This document shows, piece after piece, positions 43,407 through 53,462 of a stretch of DNA of 64,000 nucleotides. Numbering within the stretch: the stretch's first letter is position 1; each line of letters begins with the position of its first letter. Both the position numbers and the translations under genes were made by a program. The notes under the pieces are model-generated. The model made no database searches and was not told the origin of the DNA. It was given only the letters and a program-made list of their open reading frames with translations. The DNA is from Cercospora beticola. Lineage: Eukaryota; Ascomycota; Dothideomycetes; Mycosphaerellales; Mycosphaerellaceae. The stretch lies in the NCBI RefSeq assembly GCF_033473495.1, contig NC_088940.1, positions 2,046,001-2,110,000 of the forward strand. The letters run 5' to 3'.

Positions 43407-45632
43407 TCACACCGCAAAGCCGCAACTCAGTAGCTCCTGCAGCCAAGACTCTGTATCACGATCTTCGCAGAAGCTTGCGTTCAGCCCCTCTGCCGAGAAC
43501 GGATCATCTGTGCTCGAAACATAATTGTTCTGGCCCGCGGTTTGCGAAGCGGACTGGCTGTTGTACGTCGATGTCGACACGTTTTGATCAGTAGGCGGTT
43601 GGCGAACACTCGATTGTGCAGGATTCCATTTCAAATCATTTCGTGCCAGCACGACCTCGAACATCTTCACCGGCCATCTCAGAGGGGTCCAGAATCTGGA
43701 AGATTCTTTCAGATGCTCCAGGTCCTCGTACATTTGGGGTTGTAATCTCAGCTTCCGAATTGGCGATGAGTCCGGCTTCAGTGCCATCTCGATACGCAAT
43801 GCCAGCAGCGTAGAGGTACAAGTCAGTCTTTGCGTAGTCCTGCCATCAGTACTTGACCCGTCCAGGAAGATGGGGTTTGCTCTTACAAAGACAAGGGACA
43901 CGTCTGAATGAGGTCGTGAAGGATTATGCGACGGATGATGGTTCCTAGCTCAAACATGGCAGCTTCCTGCTTGAGTAACGCACGCAACGCGCTCAGGTCA
44001 TGATTCAGAAGGCGGTATTGCTCAGCCAGTGTCCTGTATAGCAAGCTTTGAAATCGGTAGCTGATCCCGGCCAGAACAAGAATCCAAACGTTGGCGGCAG
44101 ACCACTCGTAGACGATGTCCGCGCGCAACTCAGTCGGCAGTGTTGTACGCCAATGGAGCAGGTCAGACTCCAGACGCTGTGCGCCTTGGAGGTCGAACTC
44201 TTCGACGCCGCGTGAGAGCAAGGAGACGAAGCGGCTGGCTAGACCACAAATTCCGGTTAGCTCCACGCAGCATGATGCGTCAACATCATCTCATACTGCA
44301 AGACTTACTCATCACGGCAATTTGACATGCATGAACCAGGTAGAGCTTGTGAATGTTGGTCGATTTGCACAGGATGGCGTGGGCGAAACCATCGTCGTCC
44401 CCCGGTTCAAAATCTGCCACGTCCAATGGTGCAGTGTCGAAGTCTGAGTCGTGTATTCTTTGGAGGTTCTGGAGTCCTGAAATTACCAACGTCTTGTCTC
44501 AATAGTACAATACCCACCAAATACGCCGCAACAGGGTCCGCTCGAGATGAGGCGTGGCTTCGATCGTGGAGTCTCGGTGGAGACCCAATTGGGTGGCAGT
44601 TCTGACAGCATTGTTGAACCAGAAATGGAAGTCGTAGTCTACAGAGTATGAGAATGACAACGATGATAGCATGATGCAACCCTGGAGAAGGCGCAGCTGA
44701 CTCTTTTCGTGGCCAAAGTCATACAGTCGCTTGGCCTTGAGGAAGAACGAACGCTGAGCAGTTGCTCGGTCTGGGAACCCGGCATCTTGAATCAATGCCT
44801 CGGACGCGTACGGTACGACGTTTGCGAGCATAGACTGCAGCAGAAAGGGCGAGAATTTCCGCTGCTCGTAGTCTGAAATGAAATGAGCTCGTTGCAAAAT
44901 CGGAGCATTGGGATGCACGCGTTCGAAATAGACATGTAGGAGTGCGTCACTAGTTCCTCAGGCCATTAGTATGCTCAGGGCATGCATTTCCCATGGTAAC
45001 GGCAGGGCTTACACTGTGTCTGCTGGAGGAAAGTCGAAGGCGCCCCTACGTGAAAGGTACTCCGCATCCATGCGATCTAGTCCAGCAACATCCGGTGATG
45101 GATCCTGCAGGCAATCTGCGTCTTGCACAATAATCCTTACCCTTCTTCGTGTCTTCTGTACCCCGAGAGCTGAGCTCAAGATCGACATCGGATTCGTACC
45201 GTCGTGATACTCAATGACTTCCCTTCCACGTGGATCATGTGAGGATGGCTCAGAGGTGGCTGCATCAACCGGCGATCGGCCAGACATTTCCAGACAGACT
45301 CTCAGCTGGGCTTCATCTTCTGGAACTATCGCTGACGACTGGGGCGCAGCTGGCAAGCATTGTGGATAGAGGCCATTCGTCGTCGGCGCCGGAGCGGGCT
45401 CGGGCCCAGGCTCAACAGTCGAGACACCTGATTGCCGTCCTACATTAGAAGTCGCCGCCGAGGAACGCGGCACACGTCGTCTGGCTGGCCGCTCGATCAG
45501 TTGACACAATGATGCTTGACCTCGATTGCTACATCTTGAGCAGGGAATGCCGGAAGTGCTCGCGTTGCAGCTCACTTTACGCGCATGGCATGTAGTGCAT
45601 GCACGGACTTTCTTCGTAGTGGTCGCATTCAT
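43407..45632 (-). CDS. Zn2Cys6 transcription factor with in-frame TGA
   Basis: Proposed exons: 45632-45013, 44949-44316, 44260-43887 and 43839-43407. The zinc cluster uses C12, C15, C22, C31, C34 and C43 (CTTCHARKVSC...CSRC). The fungal-specific regulatory domain follows (HVYFERVHPNAPILQRAHF, then ATQLGLHRDS and RRIWWVLYY). The reading frame then meets TGA (44499-44501) directly before DKTLVISGL, where relatives normally have Arg-Asp. CGA to TGA is the simplest explanation. A 45-nt intron (44513-44469) could skip it but would remove conserved residues. Also, the strong GTAAGT donor at 44308 puts the next exon out of phase; GTGATG seven bases upstream keeps it. A regulator of the adjacent genes is inferred from position. 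Confidence 0.75.
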
Positions 45633-46184
45633 CGACTCGGAATCTGGTGGTACTCGGCATTGTCGTGATTGACGGTGTTGAACAGTTCACTCGGACCACG
45701 AGTCGGCAGAGATGGAGCAGGGAACACCTTCCAAGGGCCAGCCAATCGCAGGTGACCGACGACTTCGGCGCCGAGAACTCGGCCTGTTGTCAAGGTCCGA
45801 ATCACGGTCTACTCTGAATTGATTTGCATCGACGAGCTCTGGATGGTGGTCTCATGATGTAGGCGTTCGAAATTCCCTTTCAGAGCTCAGCAAGACGTCT
45901 CTTCAAATGTACCAAAGAAGGGACCAGATAACCAGCAATAGGGGCGGCACGAACAATTTGTGGTTGCCAAGAGTCATGGAGACCTCACACTCGCAACCCA
46001 GAAAAGAAGAAATGGGAAAGACATGTTGTCTGCTTGGAGGCTCCAAAAGCCCTGTAAGCTCTGGCATATGCAGATGCCTTTCATTTCAACTTTTGCATAT
46101 CTACAAATGCAATGCAAGTCGTAGCCTCAACCCAGGCTTACCCAAAAATGCATTCACTGATCAAGTGGCAACGATACAGTTCCT
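45633..46184. other. Intergenic, 552 bp
   Basis: Promoter side of the zinc-cluster gene and 3' side of the Tudor-SN gene. Nothing recognised. Confidence 0.4.
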
Positions 46185-48848
46185 CTAGTCCTCAGTAAGA
46201 TCACCATACTCCCACATACCCCTACGCTCATCCTTAGCCTCCTGCTCACGCTTCTTCAGGTCAGCCAGGACTTCAGGAGCAGCGCGCTCGAATGGGCGAA
46301 GCTTCTTGGGCACCATGGCCAAACCCTCGGTCACGACTTCAGCGTTGATCGTCTCGAGCGGGTTTGGCGCCTTCGTGTCCATGAGCGTGACCCAGAGCAA
46401 GTTATCCTTGGTATCGTTGAAGTCGATGTTGGCGACTAACTCGCGACCCACGGTGATCTCGTCGAGCATGTTCACGGCTTCCTTAAGGTACTCTGGCGCG
46501 TTGTTGAATTGCACAAAGGAAAGAGCGGCATCAACGGCTTGGCCTTTTAGACGCTGTGGGCCGAACTTGGCCTGGTCAAGAGGTCGGAGCGCAGACCAGG
46601 GCTGAGTCTCGCTGTTGCCGTAGTCGATGTAGACAACCTCCGCAGTCTTCTTCTCGCGGTCGTTGCGTCGAATGCGGGCACGGTACCATACACCGTCGGC
46701 GCTGAACTTGGCGGAGACGATGTCACCTGCCTTTGGAGCATCCTTGAGTGGTTGGCTGTTGCCAGGAGAGATATGGAAAGACGCGAACTCCTTCATAAGC
46801 GATTGCAGATTTGCTTGCCCAGATCCGAGCAGTTGGACCTTCAGCCGCGCGCTCTCAGGATCGACGTAGGTGACAGTGACATCCTTGTATTCGGTGTTGC
46901 GCTTAGGAGCAGGTGCATCACCGTTTGATGCGCCGTTTGCTCCACCGTTGGCCTGTACGTAATCGTCGCCGTTCTCAGCAGCCTCTTGCGAAGGGTCCCA
47001 GTCTTGCCAAAGTCCACGACGTGCTTCTTTCGCTTTCTGTTCGGCGCCAAATAGTTCGTTCGCGTTGCCGGACTTCTCTGCGCTGTAAGCGTGCACTGAT
47101 GCGAGACCCTCCTCGACGAGCACCTTTGCGAAGTTCTCACGGTTGATGTAAAGGTCGCCAATGAAGCCTCCTTGCTTGTCAGTGTCGTGCACATCGATCT
47201 CAGCATCACGCTGCATGCATCGCTTCACAGCAAAGTCATGCGCTTCCTGACCGAATGGCTCGGCGGTGTCTTGGGGTCCACGAGCGCTACGAGGTGCACG
47301 AATACCGCCCAGCACGAACGTGAGCTTAGCATTCTCGCGCGGCACCAGAACGGTAAATCTGCTGCCGGACTTGACAAAGTCGACAATGCATGGCACCTTC
47401 TTCTTGTTCGACAACATCGTCAACTGACGCTTGGCCTTCTCAAGAGATTCACTGTAGTCAACGTAGTTGATCTGCTTTTGTGGCTTTGGTGCCCACATTC
47501 CCTTCTGCTCAGCTTGAGCAGCTTCTTCTGCAGCAAGTAGCTCATCGTAAATAGGGCTGCGGTCAGCATCGTCCATTCGGTGGCGGATGACTGAAGCATA
47601 TCCGTTCTCAGCGAGCAGGAGAGCGACGTTTTTGCCGCCTTGTGTGACAGTGGCCATCTCACGCTCATCGTATCCGTCTGTAGCGGGTCTCTTGCCATCA
47701 ATGACGACCTTGACGTGCTTGCCAATGAGCTTCTTGCGGAGGAACTCCTTGGCCTCTGCTTGGAATGGCGACTGCTTTGGGTCTGAAGGCTTTGGCTGGC
47801 GCACAGAACTCAGGTTGATGCGCTTTTCTTGCCCAGCCTTGTTGCGGATGAAGAGTGTGTCTGCCGAGAAGACTCTGCTCACAACAGCCTCCTGCTCACT
47901 GCCAGCCTTCTTCGTTGTCGTAGCACCCTGGAACAGACCAAGCTGTTGCTCTTTCGCTGCACGCTCTGCTTGTCGTAGCTTGCCCATTTCTGCGCCAAGC
48001 CATGTAGAGTGGTGATCGACGCATCGCGCAAGGCCGGCCTTGAGTAAGAATTCGCCGATATTTCCAACTGCGTGCAGCACTTCTCCAACAAGCAAGTTAT
48101 TTGGTGACACACCAAGCACCCGCACTTTTACCTCCCGCTGCAGCAGTCTGTTCTCCACAAATTGCTGCGCTTCGTTACCATATGGCTCAGCAGGCTGTGT
48201 TTGGCCATTTGAAGGGTTCGTTCGAGCAGTCGTAGGTGAACGCAGGCCAGCAATCAGGATCGTAGTCTGGACGTGCTGCGTTGGCGAGAGCAAGAGTCTG
48301 CAGATCAGACGGTCTCCACTGAGCACTCTCTCCACGATACTGTCAATGGCTTGGCCTTTGTGGTCCTCTGCAAATTGCTTCGCATCAGGCAGATCACGAG
48401 CATTCTCCACCTTTGGCTTCGATGTGTTCCAAATGCCCTTGTCTTCCGATTTCGCATGCATCTGAGACGCTTCCAACTTTTGCAGCAGTTCGGCAGCTCC
48501 AGGTGATTCGGCCTTGCGATCCGCATCGTCACGTACCGATGCCCAACCTTCTCGCACGACGAGATCAGGCAATTGCTCTCCCGTTTGCAGGTTGACGACA
48601 GCGTACTCGCGAGATGCGCCGCCTGTCTTTTGTGGGATGGAGTAGAGCACCGAGAAGCGAATCACTTTGCCCACAAGGAGCTTTCGAAGAAAGTCGCGTG
48701 ATTCGAAGCTGCATTTCTCGTCGGATTGCAGGCGTGGTGCATTGATGAAGGCGAGGCTGATGGTTTTCTCTTGGCCTCTGTTGTTCCGCACTACAATCGT
48801 GTCGCCAGAGAGCACGCTCTTGACTTTTCCTTCTTGCAGGCCAGACAT
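46185..48848 (-). CDS. Tudor staphylococcal nuclease (SND1/p100 family)
   Basis: 887 residues from ATG 48848 (MSGLQEGKVKSVLSGDTI). The frame is open 36 codons further, but that part is leader-like. Four nuclease-like repeats begin with the shared V(L/F)SGDT/A motif (residues ~10, ~175, ~325, ~500), and each ends with a KGxW or GLW/GLF segment. A Tudor domain sits at about 700-765 (FSADGVWYRARI, VVYIDYGNSE), embedded in a fifth partial repeat. The protein binds RNA and takes part in RNA decay, splicing and stress-granule biology in other eukaryotes. Domain order and length are normal. Confidence 0.95.
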   Translation of the reverse strand: MSGLQEGKVKSVLSGDTIVVRNNRGQEKTISLAFINAPRLQSDEKCSFESRDFLRKLLVGKVIRFSVLYSIPQKTGGASREYAVVNLQTGEQLPDLVVREGWASVRDDADRKAESPGAAELLQKLEASQMHAKSEDKGIWNTSKPKVENARDLPDAKQFAEDHKGQAIDSIVERVLSGDRLICRLLLSPTQHVQTTILIAGLRSPTTARTNPSNGQTQPAEPYGNEAQQFVENRLLQREVKVRVLGVSPNNLLVGEVLHAVGNIGEFLLKAGLARCVDHHSTWLGAEMGKLRQAERAAKEQQLGLFQGATTTKKAGSEQEAVVSRVFSADTLFIRNKAGQEKRINLSSVRQPKPSDPKQSPFQAEAKEFLRKKLIGKHVKVVIDGKRPATDGYDEREMATVTQGGKNVALLLAENGYASVIRHRMDDADRSPIYDELLAAEEAAQAEQKGMWAPKPQKQINYVDYSESLEKAKRQLTMLSNKKKVPCIVDFVKSGSRFTVLVPRENAKLTFVLGGIRAPRSARGPQDTAEPFGQEAHDFAVKRCMQRDAEIDVHDTDKQGGFIGDLYINRENFAKVLVEEGLASVHAYSAEKSGNANELFGAEQKAKEARRGLWQDWDPSQEAAENGDDYVQANGGANGASNGDAPAPKRNTEYKDVTVTYVDPESARLKVQLLGSGQANLQSLMKEFASFHISPGNSQPLKDAPKAGDIVSAKFSADGVWYRARIRRNDREKKTAEVVYIDYGNSETQPWSALRPLDQAKFGPQRLKGQAVDAALSFVQFNNAPEYLKEAVNMLDEITVGRELVANIDFNDTKDNLLWVTLMDTKAPNPLETINAEVVTEGLAMVPKKLRPFERAAPEVLADLKKREQEAKDERRGMWEYGDLTED

Positions 48849-49421
48849 GATGCGTAGCGATTCGAGGAATGAGATGGGGAGTCGAGGATTCGGCGGTGAG
48901 GTTGGACGGGAAGGTAGAAAGGCACCGACAGTATCCAATGCGGTCTGTCGAGTCAATGGAGGTGGTGTGTGATGTCGTGTGAGGTGTCGTGTGAGGAGTG
49001 GAGTGGGTGTCGGTGGTGCAGGACAGCTGTTCCTCTAAACTTTTATATCGCGTGCCCGGTGCACAACCTCCCCGCGTTCACTTGCAGGGATCGTGCTTTC
49101 CTTTCATCACACGCCAAGAGGACCCTGATGCTCACTTCAGCATTCACAGAACGATCTTCCATTTGAATATGTGAAGCACAAGCATCGAATCGCGACCTGT
49201 GACCAAGGATCAAAGACCCAATGAATCTCAAGTCATCCACTGCAACAAGTAATGAGATGCACTGATAAGATGTGCGTATCGGCACTATCATAGCACGTAC
49301 ACGCGGCAGCATTCGATCAGAGGAGGAATGAAGGACGACAAGCAGCAGTGATGCATGCCCGTACAAGTCAATGTGCACAGACAGAACCGATTCTAAGCAC
49401 AAACCAACAAACTGAGCATTC
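48849..49421. other. Intergenic, 573 bp
   Basis: 5' side of the Tudor-SN gene and 3' side of the membrane-protein gene. Nothing recognised. Confidence 0.4.
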
Positions 49422-51607
49422 TCAAGCGTACACTCTGTTTCTCCGGATTCGTGCAACAATTTGATTAGGACCAGGCCTGGCGACTGCAATGTAGCCTACC
49501 TCTTCTTCAGGCTGGACATCACCGAGCTGCACTTTGACGTGTCGAGATCGTCTTGCAACATCAGTGCCATCTTCCATCGAGCTCTTTTGCTGCAGCAGTG
49601 CGTACGGGTTGTTGCGCAACGAACTAGCGAAATCGTCCAGCACCAGCGGGCCAGTTCTGAGGATGCTAAGCACTGCAGTAGTAAGCCCTGCGCCGATGAG
49701 CAGTACCGAGATAACGACGAGTACGGCCACCCATAGTTTGTGGCAGCGCAACACAGTTCGCTGTTCTCTCACAGTAGCTTCAGTCGCTCGGACTCCATAA
49801 GCGGGCGTTGCGTCCGCAATAGGCTCACTGCTCTGCTTTGTGTCCTCCAAAGGATAAGTAAAGTTGCCAGCAATTGCATACGGAGCAAGAGTGCTTAGCC
49901 AGTAAGTATTGAGCAGTTGAGAGAATCTTTGCGCAAAGAGCGTATTGCCAATCGAGCCGATTGGAATGGAATTGTTTCCAACCACAAACGGAAGCTCTGG
50001 AGTCAGAAAGTATTGCTCGACTGGTGTGTATTCGCCGTATCGTGATGGCATTGCATTCATGAATTGAGCGAAGAAAGTGGCAGCCGTATACTTGCCCTTG
50101 ATTCCATAGATGCCGTCCCTGCACTTGAACTTGTTGATTTCGTCCAGCGCAGTTGCGGTCGGTGGACACTGCTGCTTTGGAAGCTCACGAATAGCAACTA
50201 CCATGCAGTCTCGTGGACCTCCACCGCACACCGTGTGAGCTTCAATATAGGTCGTCGTAATGTTACACCAGGCTCTAGTGTCCTTCGATTGGGCCGGATA
50301 AGACCTAGACTGGAACCCGATCCGACGAGGCAACGTATCGTTCCATTCGTGTTCAGCTGTGAGGTCTCGCAAGACTGAACCGTAGATGGAGTCTGGATTA
50401 TTGTACAACGCTTGGGAGGGCGCGTATCGTGAGCCAGGCAAATGCTGTGCTTGATACACTTTGGACTCATTAAGCCTCAACGGAAATTCGCCGTCGACTA
50501 CATGCACGTCGCAGTCGAGCATGAGATATGACGTTTCAAGCATGAACGACGAGTTGGCTTGAGCAGCAGCACCGATATGTGGTAAGCCCAGCAATGCGAC
50601 ATCCATTGATGCAGTATTCATAGTCATATCCAACCAGCCATCTGCTCCAGCTTCGTGCGTTTGAGCCTCTAGCATCGGAATGTGAATATTGCCAAAGACG
50701 TCCTGTGGCCCGCGTTTCGAACTATTCGTGCTAGCCAGAGCTGCAGCAAAGACTGTGTTAATCGCTCTCTTGTGCCGATCACGGAAGGAGTCCAGAAGTG
50801 TAGTGCCGTTGTGTACGTTTAGATAATAAACGTCAGACATTGATTCGGCATTGTCTGTTTCAGAGGACACAACACGAAGCGCCGACTGACCTCCAAGGGG
50901 CGAGAGACCCCATAGCAATAGAATCACCGGAGTCCAGAGAGAGAATATGCGAAGACTAAGTAACGAGAAGAAAGCAGAGCCAAGTGAGCGACTAGCCAGA
51001 ATTTGTTCTAGGAGCCCAAGGGTGATGCTCTTTTCCAATTTCCAGGAGGCGATCGCGGCCATAAGCTGACCGAACACTGCAGCAAACAGGATAGGAAATA
51101 CCGAGGGCCCCTGCAGTGACCATGAGCTTCTATCCACAGGAAATGGAAAGCACAACTTACATAACCCGCAGCCTGTAGCAACCATTCGGTCTGAGAGCCT
51201 TCTTCAATCTCAATTCCGTCATTCTTGACTGCAAGCCCAGCAAATACCAAGAAGTACACGGCAAGCAAAGCCACTGCGAACGACAAAATTGCGCTTTCCA
51301 GATTGTCCGTCCACCTGTGTGCAGGTTGAATGTTGCATGTTGTTGTCTTTGGCTGCAAGCTACTCGACTCGGTCCAGTCAGAAGAGTGCTGTGACTGCTT
51401 AGGCTCCGGATCTACTAAGAGCTGAGGCTCGGATAACTCGTGGGAGGCTGCTGATACATGTTTCCGTCCCACTACCGTCTCTTCGGTTGCAAGGACTGAC
51501 TGTGAAATGTCTGTTGTCACTGGATCGACAATGTCCAAAGTCGTTGGTGCTTGATATGCTTTGTCACCGACTTGTCGACTGCCATGTTGTGTATTGGCAA
51601 TGTCCAT
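49422..51607 (-). CDS. Fungal integral membrane protein of unknown function
   Basis: Two exons (51607-51161 and 51110-49422), 711 residues, starting at MDIANTQHG. The intron (GTAAGT...GCAG, 50 nt) joins AAGY to GPSVFPI in phase. Predicted spans are at about 106-127, 152-170 and 192-215, then a large extracellular-type domain (about 220-605) with many NxS/T sites and paired Cys (CGGGPRDC, CRDGIYG), and a final span at about 607-630 with a basic cytosolic tail. The layout recurs in poorly described ascomycete membrane proteins. No transporter or enzyme motif seen. Confidence 0.75.
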
Positions 51608-52003
51608 AGCCGATGGCAGCTTCACTTCGGTTTGACCAACAGACTCTGAGAAATTGATGTTTTGCTGAGCAAACAGTACCGGCAAGCAACGACGATGCGA
51701 TGCAAACACTGAAGCGCACAGGTTGACGCAGAGTTGTATCTGTACCTTCCGGCGTGAATGTCCAGTAAATACCTGGTGAGGCTGTGCATGCTCAGCTGCG
51801 ACGTTACCGCACGAAGGCTTAGCGACCAAGTCCTCGAGAGAGGTGTGAGCCAATAGGGAAACGCAACGGGCGGTCACAGGATGCTGCGGGTGTGTCGCAC
51901 AGCATCGTCAATGTGGCAGGGGCTCGCCACTCCAAGATTGCGGCTGATGGTGTTACCAGTCGATTTCAGAACAGTCGCCGAAGCTCCTTGTCTTTAAAGT
52001 CTT
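51608..52003. other. Intergenic, 396 bp
   Basis: 5' side of the membrane-protein gene. The frame is open upstream to 51877, so a longer N-terminus cannot be excluded. Nothing else recognised. Confidence 0.4.
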
Positions 52004-52912
52004 CTACCCGACCAGCAACGACCCGCCACTCGTACTAACCATCGCCCCCGTAACATTCCAATCCCTCATCAAATACACAAAACTCTCCGCCACATCCTCC
52101 ACCCTCCCCACCTTCCCCGTCGGCAACTTCTTCACCGTCTCCGCGAACATCTTCTGCTTCTGTTCCTCGCCCAAGCCCGCCCAGAGTTCCGTATCTACCG
52201 GCCCCGGGCTCACAACGTTCACTCTCAACGGTGCCAAATCCAATGCCATACCTCTCGTCATACCTTGCAGACCTGTGGCGTAGGAGTTGACGAGAGCCCA
52301 GTTGGGAATGGGACGTTCGGAGACGGCGCCGGTTGTTAAGATGATGCTGGAAGAGGGGCCAGAGTTCATATATGCTGGGGCGATTTTGCCGATGAAGAGG
52401 GGGGCGAAGAAGCGGACGAGGCCTTTGATGTCCTTCGTTAGCAGTATGTTTCCAACAAGTCATGATCAAGATTAAAATTAACCCACCAGCCTTCTTAATC
52501 TTCTCAATATCAAGCTCCTCCAATTTAATCATCGCCAAACTATCCCCAGCCGTACTCACGACATGATCGATACCTTTTCCAGTCTTCTCAAAGAGTTGTT
52601 TGATATTACTTTCCAGGGTCGCTTCATCACCAAGGTTACACGCATGGCCCGAGATACGGTCTTTCGCAGAAGGATATGCGGCTTGGATTTTCTGAACAGC
52701 TTTCTGAACACGATCGGGATTGGAAGAAGAGATGATCACAGTGCAGCCGTTCTCGATTGAGGCCTCCGCGACGGCATAGCCAATGCCTAATGCGAGAGAT
52801 TAGTAGGAGAGCTCAATTCGCAGATGATGGAAAAGGCCTTACCTGATGAGCCTCCAATGACGAGGACTTTTGCGCCTTTGAGCTTTTGAGTGTATTTCGT
52901 TTGGTCGGTCAT
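52004..52912 (-). CDS. SDR-like NAD(P)-binding protein lacking the Tyr-xxx-Lys pair
   Basis: Three exons: 52912-52843, 52786-52487 and 52422-52004, giving 262 residues. The N-terminal Rossmann motif GGSSGIGYAVAE is formed across intron 1, and SSSNPDRV follows beta-2. The later region reads ILTTGAVSERPIPNWALVNS, then YATGLQGMTRGMALDLAP and RVNVVSPGPVDT. The place of the catalytic Tyr is Trp, and no Lys lies four residues on. This is a known atypical SDR subgroup, so the protein may bind cofactor without classical alcohol dehydrogenase chemistry. Substrate unknown. Confidence 0.85.
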
Positions 52913-53462
52913 TGTTGTTGGATCGCCAGCTTGTTGTGTGTGTGGATGTCGATTCCTGAGGCAGGTGAGCTGCGAGGATCAGTACTTATAGTCCGCAACG
53001 TCTGGGTGGTGGCATGTGGCATGTGGTATGTGGCATTGGAAGATGCCGTCAATGTGAGGTGGGACGGATATAGCGGGGTTAGCAAGGTATCCACATCATA
53101 CAGGTTTCATTCGGCAATCATATACGTATATTTTGGATTAGTTCATTGGGCATCCCTGGCGCACTGCGCGTCGCTGTGTTTGCATCAAGCTGTCACGAGA
53201 TAGTCTCGCGCTGTCCCGAGGCCGATGCGCGAATCTTTTGTAAGCGACTGGTCGAATACACGATGACAAAGTCGTCGCATTAGTCAGACGTGTAAAGAGC
53301 TCGCCCGTGGTGCAAATCTCATTGCGTACGCAATCATGCAAGACACCTTGAACGGACTGCGGTGTGCACGAGCAGTGCGCGGTTTTCCAGGTATCGCGGC
53401 AAAAACTGCCGGGGTCCAATGTGACTGCAGACATAGGTCTTTCTCAAACTGGGCACATGTGC
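52913..53462. other. Intergenic, 550 bp
   Basis: Promoter side of the SDR-like gene and 3' side of EMC1. Nothing recognised. Confidence 0.4.

Noticed and set aside
39043..45632. Secondary-metabolite biosynthetic cluster
   Set aside because: No polyketide synthase, NRPS, terpene synthase or prenyltransferase core enzyme is present in the window.
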